A DNA stretch of 64,000 nucleotides from Erythrobacter sp. Lineage in GTDB: Bacteria > Pseudomonadota > Alphaproteobacteria > Sphingomonadales > Sphingomonadaceae. Positions within the stretch are counted from its first letter, which is position 1. Each line of letters starts with the position of its first letter. The notes below the pieces were generated by a model. It ran no database searches and was not told where the DNA came from. It saw only the letters and a list, made by a program, of their open reading frames with translations. The translations under genes were made by a program, and so were the position numbers. Location of the stretch: the NCBI GenBank assembly GCA_027311945.1, contig DAICXZ010000003.1, positions 159,745-223,744 on the forward strand. Direction: 5' to 3'. Positions 9,943-17,823 of this stretch are shown piece by piece.

Positions 9943-9957
9943 TGCGAATCGTTCGCA
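9943..9957. promoter_or_regulatory. Fur-like dyad TGCGAATCGTTCGCA between nuoA and the thiolase gene
   Basis: A perfect 6-bp inverted repeat, TGCGAA and TTCGCA around TCG. It resembles a less perfect dyad upstream of exbB in this window and, from memory, the style of alphaproteobacterial iron-regulator boxes. Which of the two divergent genes it serves is unclear; the nuo operon encodes many iron-sulfur proteins. Confidence 0.35.
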
Positions 9958-10076
9958 AGCTTTTGCTGTGCGACAAGTCATTGCGAGCGTGGCGCTTGGC
10001 CCCCATGTGCCTAGCCGTTAAGACGTACCCGAAGCCAGTTATCATTCGCCTTTCACCTCAACGGAGCGACCGTCCA

Positions 10077-11273
10077 ATGGCCACCTTCAATTCCGCCGAT
10101 CCTATTGTTATCCTGTCTTATGCCCGCACCCCGATGGGCGGCATGCAGGGCGCGCTGTCCGAGGTTGCCGCCACCGATCTGGGCGCCACCGCAGTGAAGG
10201 CAGCGATGGAGCGGGCCGGCGTGGCAGGTGAGGATGTCGACCGTGTCTACATGGGCTGCGTGCTGCCTGCTGGTCTTGGCCAGGCCCCGGCGCGCCAGGC
10301 GGCGCTGAAGGCGGGCCTGCCGCTCTCGGCACAGGCGACCACCGTAAACAAGGTCTGCGGCAGCGGCATGCAGACGGTCATCATGGGCTCCGAAGCGCTC
10401 GCTGCGGGCGGGGCCGACGTGATCGTGGCGGGCGGCATGGAGAGCATGACCAACGCGCCATACCTGCTCAAGAAGCACCGTGGCGGCGCGCGGCTCGGCC
10501 ATGACACCGCCTATGACCACATGTTCCTCGACGGGCTGGAAGATGCCTACAAGGCGGGCACCGCCATGGGTGCCTATGCGCAGGACATGGCCAACGAATA
10601 CCAGCTCACCCGCGAGGACATGGACAACTATTCGATCACCTCGCTCGAACGCGCCAATGCGGCCATCGCCAGCGGCGCCTTTGCTGACGAGATCGCGCCG
10701 GTCACCTTCACTACCCGCAAGGGCGAGGTTACCGTGGATACCGACGAAGGCCCCGGCAACGGCCGCCCTGACAAGATCCCGCAGCTGCGCCCCGCCTTTG
10801 CCAAGGATGGCACGATTACCGCCGCCACCTCGTCGTCAATCTCGGACGGCGCGGCTGCCCTCGTGCTGACCCGCAAAAGCGTGGCCGAAGCCAAGGGCCT
10901 CAGCCCCGTCGCCACCATCATCGCCACGGCTGCCCATGCACAAGACCCTGCTGCCTTCACCACAGCGCCGGTGGGGGCGATCAACAAGGTGCTGGAACAG
11001 TCGGGCTGGGGCGTCGACGATGTTGACCTGTGGGAAGTGAACGAGGCCTTCGCCTGCGTCGCCATGTTCGCGATGAAGGACATCGGCATCGCGCACGACA
11101 AGATCAACGTGAACGGCGGCGGCACGGCGCTGGGCCACCCGATCGGCGCCAGCGGTGCGCGCATCATCGTCACCCTCGTCAATGCGCTCAAGCAGCAGGG
11201 CAAGAAGCGCGGCATTGCCGCCCTGTGCATCGGTGGCGGTGAAGGCACGGCGATTGCGGTGGAACTGGCCTGA
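10077..11273 (+). CDS. Acetyl-CoA C-acyltransferase (thiolase)
   Basis: Thiolase of 398 residues that joins or cleaves acyl-CoA units, usually two acetyl-CoA to acetoacetyl-CoA. The acyl-enzyme cysteine is Cys94 in NKVCGSGMQ, the active-site His is His354 in GHPIGASGAR, and the second catalytic Cys is Cys384 in CIGGGEG; the NEAFA motif is present. The start is the ATG at 10077 (MATFNSADPIVILSYART), the normal family N-terminus; the frame is open 54 codons upstream but non-coding in character. It stands alone, without phaB or beta-oxidation partners, so atoB/phaA-type biosynthetic versus degradative use cannot be told from context. Confidence 0.93.
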   Translation: MATFNSADPIVILSYARTPMGGMQGALSEVAATDLGATAVKAAMERAGVAGEDVDRVYMGCVLPAGLGQAPARQAALKAGLPLSAQATTVNKVCGSGMQTVIMGSEALAAGGADVIVAGGMESMTNAPYLLKKHRGGARLGHDTAYDHMFLDGLEDAYKAGTAMGAYAQDMANEYQLTREDMDNYSITSLERANAAIASGAFADEIAPVTFTTRKGEVTVDTDEGPGNGRPDKIPQLRPAFAKDGTITAATSSSISDGAAALVLTRKSVAEAKGLSPVATIIATAAHAQDPAAFTTAPVGAINKVLEQSGWGVDDVDLWEVNEAFACVAMFAMKDIGIAHDKINVNGGGTALGHPIGASGARIIVTLVNALKQQGKKRGIAALCIGGGEGTAIAVELA

Positions 11274-11332
11274 CGGGTTATCCGTTGACCCTTCGGACAT
11301 AATCAACGAATGTCCCGCCGAGCAGAGGGAGC

Positions 11333-11773
11333 ATGGATATGAAGTATACCGTTTTCGCCGCCGCCGCGGTGCTTGCATTGGCCGCATGTAGCGAGGCCGA
11401 AGCGCCCTCCGATGCGCCGGAAGCCACCGCCAGCGATAGCAGCGACGTGTTAACCGGCGAGGAACCTGGCTTCGAAGCGGTGGCTCCTGGCACCTACTCG
11501 GTTACGCACGCCAGTGGCGACGTCGATACGATCACTATCCACCCCGGCATGACCTTCTCGCGCATCGCCGCCGATGGCACGCCCACGGGCGGCACGATCT
11601 TCATGCAAGACGGCAAAACCTGCTTCGTGGTGGAAGGTGTGGAGGGCCACAGCTGCTTCACCGATGGCCCGGTGCAGGAAGACGGTTCGATGGAGACGAC
11701 TTCGGACGAAGGCAACGTCTCGACCGTGCGTCCCGCTCCGGCAGAAGAGGCGGTTACGGCTGGCGACGAATAA
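11333..11773 (+). CDS. Small secreted lipoprotein, function unknown
   Basis: Encodes about 146 residues with a lipoprotein signal: a hydrophobic segment after MDMKYTV and a lipobox LAAC with the acylated Cys at residue 19. The mature part is acidic and rich in D, E, S, G and T, with a short beta-like core that contains two cysteines (KTCFVVEG and HSCFTDG) possibly forming a disulfide. The AGGGAG ribosome-binding site fits the second ATG (11339) slightly better than the first. Followed directly by a strong terminator. No known family was recognised. Confidence 0.82.
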   Translation: MDMKYTVFAAAAVLALAACSEAEAPSDAPEATASDSSDVLTGEEPGFEAVAPGTYSVTHASGDVDTITIHPGMTFSRIAADGTPTGGTIFMQDGKTCFVVEGVEGHSCFTDGPVQEDGSMETTSDEGNVSTVRPAPAEEAVTAGDE

Positions 11774-11798
11774 ATCGCCAGCGTCAGCACAAAAGGAG

Positions 11799-11826
11799 AA
11801 GGGCGGCCTTGGTGCCGCCCTTTTTT
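11799..11826 (+). terminator. Rho-independent terminator after the lipoprotein gene
   Basis: Stem GGGCGGC / GCCGCCC (11801-11807 with 11814-11820), loop CTTGGT, followed by six T at 11821-11826. It lies 27 bp after the lipoprotein stop and just before the 3' end of the convergent SH3-domain gene. Confidence 0.9.
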
Positions 11827-11849
11827 GTTTCGCCAGCAGTCCGCCGCGA

Positions 11850-12338
11850 TCAGGGCTCGCCGTCGCCCCACAGCCGTTCGGCTTCGATAAAGCCGTGGTG
11901 GCCGCCCACCGAAAACTCGCACCAGCTATCGGTGCATTCGCCCAGCTCGCCGACCACGCCCGGCTCGACGCGCCAACGCAGAGGCGCGGAAGCATTGCCC
12001 TCGCCCTTTATCTCGGCCGCGCCCTCGCCGATCACAATTGCCGCGCGCGTCCGGGCGAGCATGCGTGCGGCCATCCAACCGCGCATGCCATCGGGGTCTT
12101 CGACATAGCGCCAGCCCTCGTTCACGCGCAGCACCTTCACCGGCAGCCCTTCGCGCTGATAAACCCATTCGATCGGGTAGTTCATGCTCGGCCCGACGCG
12201 CATGTAGACTTTGCTGACCGAGATGCTGGCCCAATAAGGCGTCTCGCTGGTCTGCGCTGAAGCCGCAACACCCGATAGCGCTGCACAGAGAACACAGCCA
12301 ATTGCGGCCACAGCTGGAATGATCTGCCTTGAAAACAT
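11850..12338 (-). CDS. Secreted SH3-domain protein
   Basis: 162 residues with a signal peptide (MFSRQIIPAVAAIGCVL, probable cleavage after AASA). It then has two bacterial SH3-like repeats: the first around KVYMRVGPSMNYPIEWVYQREGLPVKV with a GWRYVEDPDGMRGWM continuation, the second around PGVVGELGECTDSWCEFSVGGHHGFIE. This two-repeat arrangement is common in alphaproteobacterial periplasmic proteins of unknown role, perhaps binding peptidoglycan or peptides. The start is the ATG at 12338, where the signal sequence begins; the frame is open 12 codons further. It stands alone, convergent with the lipoprotein gene and divergent from amtB. Confidence 0.85.
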   Translation of the reverse strand: MFSRQIIPAVAAIGCVLCAALSGVAASAQTSETPYWASISVSKVYMRVGPSMNYPIEWVYQREGLPVKVLRVNEGWRYVEDPDGMRGWMAARMLARTRAAIVIGEGAAEIKGEGNASAPLRWRVEPGVVGELGECTDSWCEFSVGGHHGFIEAERLWGDGEP

Positions 12339-12486
12339 TCCCTCGTGATAGGCCTGGGCGCACAGTGGGTGCAACAGGCTACGCTATCTTGCCCGCAGCG
12401 CCGTTTCTGCTCTAACAGGCGCGTCCACGGGAGAGTACCGCCGACAGAGCAGCGTGCCGGGGCGGATTGCAGGGGAAGATCAACAC

Positions 12487-13782
12487 ATGTTTCGCAAAGT
12501 TGCTACCGGCCTGTGGCTCGCAGCCCTATCCGATGCTGCCTTGGCGCAAGACCTCGTGCCCGCCGCCGGCGACAGCGGTGACACGGCATGGATTCTGGTA
12601 TGCTCGGCGCTGGTTCTGCTGATGTGCCTGCCCGGCCTCGGCCTGTTTTACGGCGGACTGGTGCGGGCCAAGAACTTCCTCTCGGTGCTGATTCAGGTCG
12701 CCGCCGTGGCGGGCCTCGCCTCGGTGCTATGGGTGATCGTTGGCTATACGCTGGCCTTTGGTGAGACCACAGGCGGCGTACTCGGCAATGGCCGAGCGTG
12801 GATGCTGATCGACCTTGATACGGTGCGCAGCGGGCTGACGATCCCCGAAAGCACCTTCGTGCTGTTTCAGATGACTTTTGCCGCGATCACTCCGGCGCTG
12901 ATGGTCGGCGCCTGGGTCGACCGCGCGCGATTCGGCTGGGTCATGGCCTTCACCGCGCTGTGGGGTCTATTGGTCTATGCGCCCGTAGCCCATTGGCTCT
13001 GGGGCGGCGGCTGGCTCGCGCAGCTCGGCGCGGTCGACTTTGCGGGCGGTATCGTGGTGCACACCACGGCGGGCGTCTCGGCGCTGATCGTGGCTTTGCT
13101 GCTGGGGCGGCGACAGGGCTTCCCAACTGCGTCGCTGCTGCCCCATGCTCCGGGCATGACGATGCTGGGGGCGATGCTGCTATGGGTCGGCTGGTTCGGT
13201 TTTAACGGCGGCTCGGCGCTTACGGCCACCGACGATGCGGCGAGCGCGATCATCGCCACCCACACGGCGGCTGCGGTGGCCGCGCTGACGTGGGTACTGA
13301 TCGAGAAGATTAGATTCGGCAAGCCGACTACAGTGGGCTTCGCTACCGGTGCCATCGCCGGGCTGGCGACAATCACGCCGGCCGCCGGATTCGTCTCGCC
13401 TGGTGCGGCGATCCTGTTCGGCGCGCTGGGTGCGATCGTGTGCTTCTGGGCCATCACGCTGGTCAAGAGCCGCCTCAGGATCGACGATTCGCTCGACGTA
13501 TTCGCGGTGCATGGCGTGGGCGGGATGCTCGGCTCGATGATGCTCGCCCTGTTCCTTTCGGTTGATCTCGGCGGCACCGGCTATGCCGAAGGTGTGGGCA
13601 TGGCCCGCATGCTGGCGGTTCAGATGGCTGCCGTGGGCGTGGTCGCGCTGTTTTCGGCGATTATCACGGCGCTCATCGCACTGGCAGTCTCGCTGTTCAT
13701 TCCGATGCGGGTGAGCGCGGAAGAGGAAGTCGAGGGCCTCGACCAGACCAGCCACGGTGAACGCGGATGGATGTTCGACTGA
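12487..13782 (+). CDS. amtB: Ammonium transporter
   Basis: Inner-membrane ammonium channel of 431 residues: a cleavable-looking leader (ending AALAQD), then about eleven transmembrane helices. The pore-lining twin histidines are present in DFAGGIVVHTTAG and VFAVHGVGGMLGS, as are the GWFGFNGGS and DRARFGWVMAF signatures. An AGGGGAAG site precedes the ATG at 12487. Unlike many amtB genes it has no adjacent glnK (PII) gene, so regulation by PII would have to come from elsewhere in the genome. A second Amt-type domain is in the fusion protein at 27099-30290. Confidence 0.94.
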   Translation: MFRKVATGLWLAALSDAALAQDLVPAAGDSGDTAWILVCSALVLLMCLPGLGLFYGGLVRAKNFLSVLIQVAAVAGLASVLWVIVGYTLAFGETTGGVLGNGRAWMLIDLDTVRSGLTIPESTFVLFQMTFAAITPALMVGAWVDRARFGWVMAFTALWGLLVYAPVAHWLWGGGWLAQLGAVDFAGGIVVHTTAGVSALIVALLLGRRQGFPTASLLPHAPGMTMLGAMLLWVGWFGFNGGSALTATDDAASAIIATHTAAAVAALTWVLIEKIRFGKPTTVGFATGAIAGLATITPAAGFVSPGAAILFGALGAIVCFWAITLVKSRLRIDDSLDVFAVHGVGGMLGSMMLALFLSVDLGGTGYAEGVGMARMLAVQMAAVGVVALFSAIITALIALAVSLFIPMRVSAEEEVEGLDQTSHGERGWMFD

Positions 13783-13829
13783 TGCCTCGTCAAGCTCAGG
13801 TTCAGCGCAAATCACATAAGGGGCCGCTC

Positions 13830-14183
13830 ATGCTTAGACCCCTCACCACGCTGGCGCTGGCCTCGGCCATGCTCGCTGCGCCTGCCCTGGCGCAGAACGA
13901 GATCGGCACGATCGAGCGCGGAACCTACATCTGCGAGCTGCCCGGCGACGTGCGCGGAGCGGCTGGGATTGCCCAACCTGAAGCGAACTTCACGATCATC
14001 AGCGCATCGCGCTATTCCAGCCCCCAGGGCGACGGCACCTATCTGCGCCGCGACGACGAGGTGCGCATGACCAGCGGGCCGCGCAACGGCGATGCCTACC
14101 GCATGATGAGCCGTAACTTCCTGCGCCTGCTTGACGCCGACGGTACGCCCGGCAAACTGCGCTGCATTCGCCGGGGGCGCTGA
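13830..14183 (+). CDS. Small exported protein, function unknown
   Basis: 117 residues with a clear signal peptide (MLRPLTTLALASAMLAAPALAQN, cleavage after ALA). The mature part is about 95 residues with a possible disulfide pair (YICELPGD and LRCIRRGR) and a repeated short beta pattern. A GGGGCCG sequence precedes the ATG at 13830, which lies 47 bp after amtB, so the two may be cotranscribed. Conserved-looking but not recognised as any named family; a periplasmic or envelope location is inferred from the signal only. Confidence 0.78.
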   Translation: MLRPLTTLALASAMLAAPALAQNEIGTIERGTYICELPGDVRGAAGIAQPEANFTIISASRYSSPQGDGTYLRRDDEVRMTSGPRNGDAYRMMSRNFLRLLDADGTPGKLRCIRRGR

Positions 14184-14184
14184 G

Positions 14185-14396
14185 CTACTCGCCGATCAGC
14201 GAGTATTCTTGGATGAGCCACAGGTCACTGAGCGCGAAGGGCACCTTGCTGCCGAGCGAACGATAGCGGGTAAGCGGTGTCGGCGCTGGCTGAACGTCAT
14301 AGCCGAGATCGCGCGCCATGGTCGGCGCACGGCTGCATCTTCAGCGGATCGGTCACCAGCAAGCCAGTTCCGCCAGTTCGGCCCGCCAGCGGCGCG
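14185..14396 (-). pseudogene. Relic of a YdcF/DUF218-type membrane protein (C-terminal end, frameshifted)
   Basis: On the minus strand just beyond the thiE stop, one frame reads GTGLLVTDPLKM. After a frameshift near 14310 a second frame reads MARDLGYDVQPAPTPLTRYR and continues through PFALSDLWLIQEYSLIGE to a TAG at 14185. Together these resemble the end of DUF218/YdcF proteins (a VTD.LHM core followed by a VPAPT segment and a hydrophobic tail). No upstream part remains, because thiE occupies that space. It is a decayed fragment, not a working gene. The family match is by recall. Confidence 0.55.
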
Positions 14397-15020
14397 TCAC
14401 TTCAGCAGTTTGGCAAAGGCCTTCACGGCCTCAACCTCGTCGCCGTTCCAGACCGCACCGGAAACGGCGAGGAAATCGGCCCCGGCCTCGATCAGCGCCG
14501 GGGCATTGTCAGGCGTGATCCCGCCGATGGCGACGCAGGGGATTTCAAACAGGTTCGACCACCAACGCAACAGGTCCACATCGGGCTTGTGCGCGCTCTG
14601 CTTGGTGGTGCTGGGGAAGAAAGCCCCGAAGGCGACATAGTCGGCCCCCGCATCGCCCGCTTCCATCGCCAGATGGCGGCTGGCGTGGCAGGTAACACCG
14701 ATCTGCACCTCGCGGCCCAGCTCCTCACGCGCCTCACGCGCGTCGCCGTCGCCCTGCCCGAGATGGACACCGTCGGCCTTGATCCGCTTAGCCAGCGCCA
14801 CCGAATCGTTGACCACGAAGGCCACATCTCGCGCGCGGCAGATTTCCTGCAAAGGCGCGGCAAGGCGCGCGGCCTCGTGCTGGTCGACATCCTTCACGCG
14901 GAACTGGAAGGCCGCGACCGGGCCTGCATCCAGCGCCCGTTCCAGGCGCGCGGGAAAGTCGCCCCCCACATCGAGCGGAGAAATCAGGTACAGCGAGCAG
15001 CTAGTGGTTGGTGCGTTCAT
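14397..15020 (-). CDS. thiE: Thiamine-phosphate synthase
   Basis: Joins hydroxymethylpyrimidine diphosphate and thiazole phosphate to make thiamine phosphate. The 207-residue TIM-barrel has the expected landmarks: QFRVKD (diphosphate contact; the family usually has QLR-K), VVNDSVALA, ADGVHLGQGD, IGVTCH and the phosphate-binding loop VAIGGITPDNAPALIEAGAD. The loop YVAFGAFFPSTTK also fits. No thiamine riboswitch or other thi genes are adjacent; the gene is divergent from a lipoprotein gene 35 bp away. Confidence 0.9.
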   Translation of the reverse strand: MNAPTTSCSLYLISPLDVGGDFPARLERALDAGPVAAFQFRVKDVDQHEAARLAAPLQEICRARDVAFVVNDSVALAKRIKADGVHLGQGDGDAREAREELGREVQIGVTCHASRHLAMEAGDAGADYVAFGAFFPSTTKQSAHKPDVDLLRWWSNLFEIPCVAIGGITPDNAPALIEAGADFLAVSGAVWNGDEVEAVKAFAKLLK

Positions 15021-15055
15021 CCTCAGGCCATTAGCAATCGGGCAGCAACACGCAA

Positions 15056-15448
15056 ATGACCTTCAACACTCTTCTCACGCCAATCGCCCTTGCTGTCGTC
15101 CTGAGTGGCTGCGCGATCATTCCGCAGGCCAGCGCGCCCGCTCTGCCAGCAGGCAGCACCGTGGCGCTCAACGATAGCGTGGCGGTCGGCCCGCTGGTGG
15201 CAACCCCGCTCAAGGTGGTGGAGGACAGCCGCTGCCCGATGAACGCGCGCTGCATCCGGGCCGGGGAGGCGATTGTGACCACCCGAGTGAGCGATGGAGA
15301 GCGCACCGTCACCGCTGATCTCACGCTGGGAGAACCGGCGCAGGCGCTGGGCTACGCGGTGCGTTTGTCGAGTGTCACGCCGGCGAGGATGACCAACACC
15401 ACCCTCGCCGCACGCGACTATCGTTTCACCTACGAACTGGCCGAGTAA
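15056..15448 (+). CDS. Predicted lipoprotein, function unknown
   Basis: 130 residues with an N-terminal hydrophobic segment and lipobox LSGC (Cys at residue 19), so probably a lipid-anchored periplasmic protein. The mature part is beta-rich with a small disulfide-ready loop, RCPMNARCIRAGE, a motif shared by short uncharacterised proteobacterial lipoproteins. Its TAA abuts the stop of the convergent fda gene with no bases between them. No enzymatic motif was recognised. Confidence 0.82.
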   Translation: MTFNTLLTPIALAVVLSGCAIIPQASAPALPAGSTVALNDSVAVGPLVATPLKVVEDSRCPMNARCIRAGEAIVTTRVSDGERTVTADLTLGEPAQALGYAVRLSSVTPARMTNTTLAARDYRFTYELAE

Positions 15449-16339
15449 TCATCCGGCAATCGAGGCGTCGCAGATCGAGCCGATCGCTTCGCCCAGAGCG
15501 GCGTCGAATTCGGCGTCGCTCATCTGCGCGCGCAGATCGCCCAGCAGCGCGCGGCTGAAGCTCGCGATCATGCCGGTGTTCTTGGCCAGCTCGACACAGG
15601 CCTCGTCGCGGGTGAAGCCGCCCGAGAGCGCCACGACCTTGAGCACCTTGGGATGGTCAACCAGTTCCTTGTACTGGTTCGCCTTGGCCGGGATCGAGAG
15701 CTTCAGCATCACCTGCTTGCCCTCCTCCAGCGCTTCGAGCTGCTTGAGAATTTCGTTCTTGAGGATCTCTTCGCCTTCCTCGCGGTCTTCGGCGGTGATC
15801 GTGTACTCGGGTTCGAGGATCGGCATCATGCCATGCGCGATCACCTGTTCGCCCACAGCGAACTGCTGCGCAACGATCGCGGCAATGCCCTCGGGGTTGG
15901 CCGCATTGATTACCGAGCGTTCCTTGGTGCCATAGACGCCGAGCGCCTTGGCACGGGTCAGCAGCGCATAGAGATCGGGCATCGACTTCATCAGCTGGAC
16001 GCCGTTGGCTTCCTCCTCGAGGCCCTTGTCGATCTTGATGAAGGGGGCAACACCCTTGTCAAGCAGCGCGGCGGGGGTGGGTTTTCCGCCGACTTCGCCG
16101 TCCATCGTCTTCTCGAACAGGATCGCGCCGAGAATCTTCTGGCCGGTGAAAGCCGGGCTCGAAATGATGCGCGAGCGCATTTCGTGGATCTTGGCGAACA
16201 TCTCGTCGTCGCCGTTCCACTCGTCATCGGCCACGCCATAGGCGTGCAGCGCCTTGGGGGTGGAACCGCCCGACTGGTCGAGCGCGGCGATAAAGCCCTG
16301 CCCGGCAGCAATCTTCTGCGTGATCTGATCGGTATTCAT
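15449..16339 (-). CDS. fda: Fructose-bisphosphate aldolase class I
   Basis: Cleaves fructose 1,6-bisphosphate into two triose phosphates through a Schiff base. The 296-residue protein opens with a GQGFIAALDQSGGSTPKAL segment typical of the bacterial class I (FbaB/Fda) group. It has KIDKGLEEE and VMLKLSIP, which carry the lysines expected at the Schiff-base site, and the phosphate-binding ALSGGFTRDEA loop. It lies downstream of pgk, gap and tkt in the same direction, closing a central-carbon cluster, with a 131-bp gap from pgk that holds a hairpin. Confidence 0.94.
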   Translation of the reverse strand: MNTDQITQKIAAGQGFIAALDQSGGSTPKALHAYGVADDEWNGDDEMFAKIHEMRSRIISSPAFTGQKILGAILFEKTMDGEVGGKPTPAALLDKGVAPFIKIDKGLEEEANGVQLMKSMPDLYALLTRAKALGVYGTKERSVINAANPEGIAAIVAQQFAVGEQVIAHGMMPILEPEYTITAEDREEGEEILKNEILKQLEALEEGKQVMLKLSIPAKANQYKELVDHPKVLKVVALSGGFTRDEACVELAKNTGMIASFSRALLGDLRAQMSDAEFDAALGEAIGSICDASIAG

Positions 16340-16433
16340 GGCGCCTACTTCTCCTCAAGTAATTGGCAAGCGCCTGTTATGGCGCATTTCGCGCCTGCAC
16401 AACCGGTCAGATCATCGCCGCCCGTCCCGTCAT

Positions 16434-16453
16434 GCGACGGGACAGTTCGGGAG
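16434..16453. repeat. Hairpin between pgk and fda
   Basis: Perfect 8-bp dyad GTCCCGTC / GACGGGAC with a 4-base loop. No T run follows in either direction, so it may be a small transcript-stabilising or processing hairpin rather than a terminator. Confidence 0.55.
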
Positions 16454-16470
16454 ACAGACTCAAGCTTGGC

Positions 16471-17676
16471 TCAACCGCGCTGAAGCGCCGCAACGCCGGG
16501 CAATTCCTTGCCTTCCATCCACTCAAGGAAAGCACCGCCCGCGGTGGAGATATAGGTCACCTGGTCGGTCACGCCGGCATGGGCCATGGCCGCCACGGTA
16601 TCGCCGCCACCAGCCACCGAAATGAGCGAGCCCTCCTGCGTCAACGCAGCTGCGGTTCGTGCCAGAGCCACGGTGGCCGCATCGAACGGTTCCATCTCGA
16701 AGGCGCCCAGCGGGCCATTCCAGACCAGCGTGCGGCAGGTCTTGAGCACATCGCCCAGCGCCTCGACAGCCTGCGGCCCGACATCGAGGATCATCTCGTC
16801 GGCAGCCACCTCATGCACGTTGCAGACCCGGTAGCTGGCAGGATTAGCGGCAAATTCCTTTGCCACCGCCACATCGTAAGGCAGATGGATCGTGCAGCCC
16901 GTCCGGTCTGCCGCCTCCATGATGGCATTGGCGGTCTCGACCAGATCGTGCTCGCACAGGCTCTTGCCGACGTCGATGCCCTTGGCAGCGAGGAAGGTGT
17001 TGGCCATGCCGCCGCCGATAATCAGATGCTGGACCTTGGCCGACAGATTTTCGAGCACGGCCAGCTTCGAGCTGACCTTGGCCCCGCCCACTACGGCCGC
17101 AACCGGCGGCTGAGGATTGCCGAGCGCGGCATCGAGCGCTTCCAGCTCTTTCTGCATCGAGCGCCCGGCGTAGGCGGGCAACAGATGCGCAAGACCCTCG
17201 GTGCTGGCATGGGCGCGGTGCGCGGCAGAGAAAGCGTCGTTGACGTAAAAGTCACCGTTGGCCGCGATGGCCTTGGCGAAGCCGGCGTCGTTTGCCTCCT
17301 CACCCGGCCAGAAGCGGGTATTCTCGAGCATGCCGATGTCGCCAGGCCCGAGGATGTCGACGGCCTGCTCCACCACTGGCCCTGCGACCTCGGGGATGAA
17401 CATGACCTCGCGGCCGAGCACGTCCTCGATAGCGCCCTGCACCATGCTGATCGACATGGTCGAATTGCGCTGGCCCTTGGGGCGGCCGAAGTGGGCGAGC
17501 AACAGAACCTTGGCACCGCGATCGGCCAGTTCGAGGATGGTGGGAGCGACCGCGCGGGCGCGAGTGAGATCGGTCGCCAATCCGTCCGCCATCGGCAGGT
17601 TGAGATCGACCCGGACCAGCGCGCGCTGGCCAGAAAGATCATCAGGAAGATCGTCTAGGGTTTTGAAACTAGCCAT
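16471..17676 (-). CDS. pgk: Phosphoglycerate kinase
   Basis: Transfers phosphate between 1,3-bisphosphoglycerate and ADP in glycolysis. The 401-residue protein has the N-terminal signature RALVRVDLNLPM, the substrate-binding HFGRPKG motif, ENTRFWPGEE and the nucleotide-binding VVGGAKVSSK and VAGGGDTVAA loops. The start is the ATG at 17676 (MASFKTLDD); the frame continues upstream through a repeat element and is non-coding there. Part of the tkt-gap-pgk-fda set. Confidence 0.96.
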   Translation of the reverse strand: MASFKTLDDLPDDLSGQRALVRVDLNLPMADGLATDLTRARAVAPTILELADRGAKVLLLAHFGRPKGQRNSTMSISMVQGAIEDVLGREVMFIPEVAGPVVEQAVDILGPGDIGMLENTRFWPGEEANDAGFAKAIAANGDFYVNDAFSAAHRAHASTEGLAHLLPAYAGRSMQKELEALDAALGNPQPPVAAVVGGAKVSSKLAVLENLSAKVQHLIIGGGMANTFLAAKGIDVGKSLCEHDLVETANAIMEAADRTGCTIHLPYDVAVAKEFAANPASYRVCNVHEVAADEMILDVGPQAVEALGDVLKTCRTLVWNGPLGAFEMEPFDAATVALARTAAALTQEGSLISVAGGGDTVAAMAHAGVTDQVTYISTAGGAFLEWMEGKELPGVAALQRG

Positions 17677-17690
17677 AAAGTGCTCCGAAC

Positions 17691-17812
17691 CCCCTCCCGC
17701 TGGCGGGAGGGGTAGTGAGACTTGGCAGCTTGCCTGCCTAGTCGCAACGGGGTGGGCCTTGCGGCCCAGCGCTTCGCGCCCCACCCCCGGCCCCTCCCGC
17801 AGGCGGGAGGGG
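17691..17812. repeat. Paired palindromic repeats in the gap-pgk spacer
   Basis: Two nearly identical hairpins, CCCCTCCCGC-TG-GCGGGAGGGG at 17691-17712 and the same arms with AG at 17791-17812, sit exactly 100 bp apart. Between them is a further inverted pair, GGGGTGGG with CCCACCCC. The arrangement looks like a REP/BIME-type interspersed element. It lies between cotranscribed genes and could affect gap-pgk mRNA stability. Confidence 0.75.
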
Positions 17813-17823
17813 AGGTCTGATGC

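Noticed and set aside
14980..15056. Thiamine riboswitch ahead of thiE
   Set aside because: Only 35 bp separate thiE from the divergent lipoprotein gene, too short for the element, and no conserved core was seen.
16434..16453. Terminator for pgk
   Set aside because: The hairpin is sound but lacks a T run on either strand, so it is listed as a repeat only.
16363..17658. 431-codon plus-strand frame opposite pgk
   Set aside because: Antisense shadow of pgk, common in high-GC DNA, with no family features.
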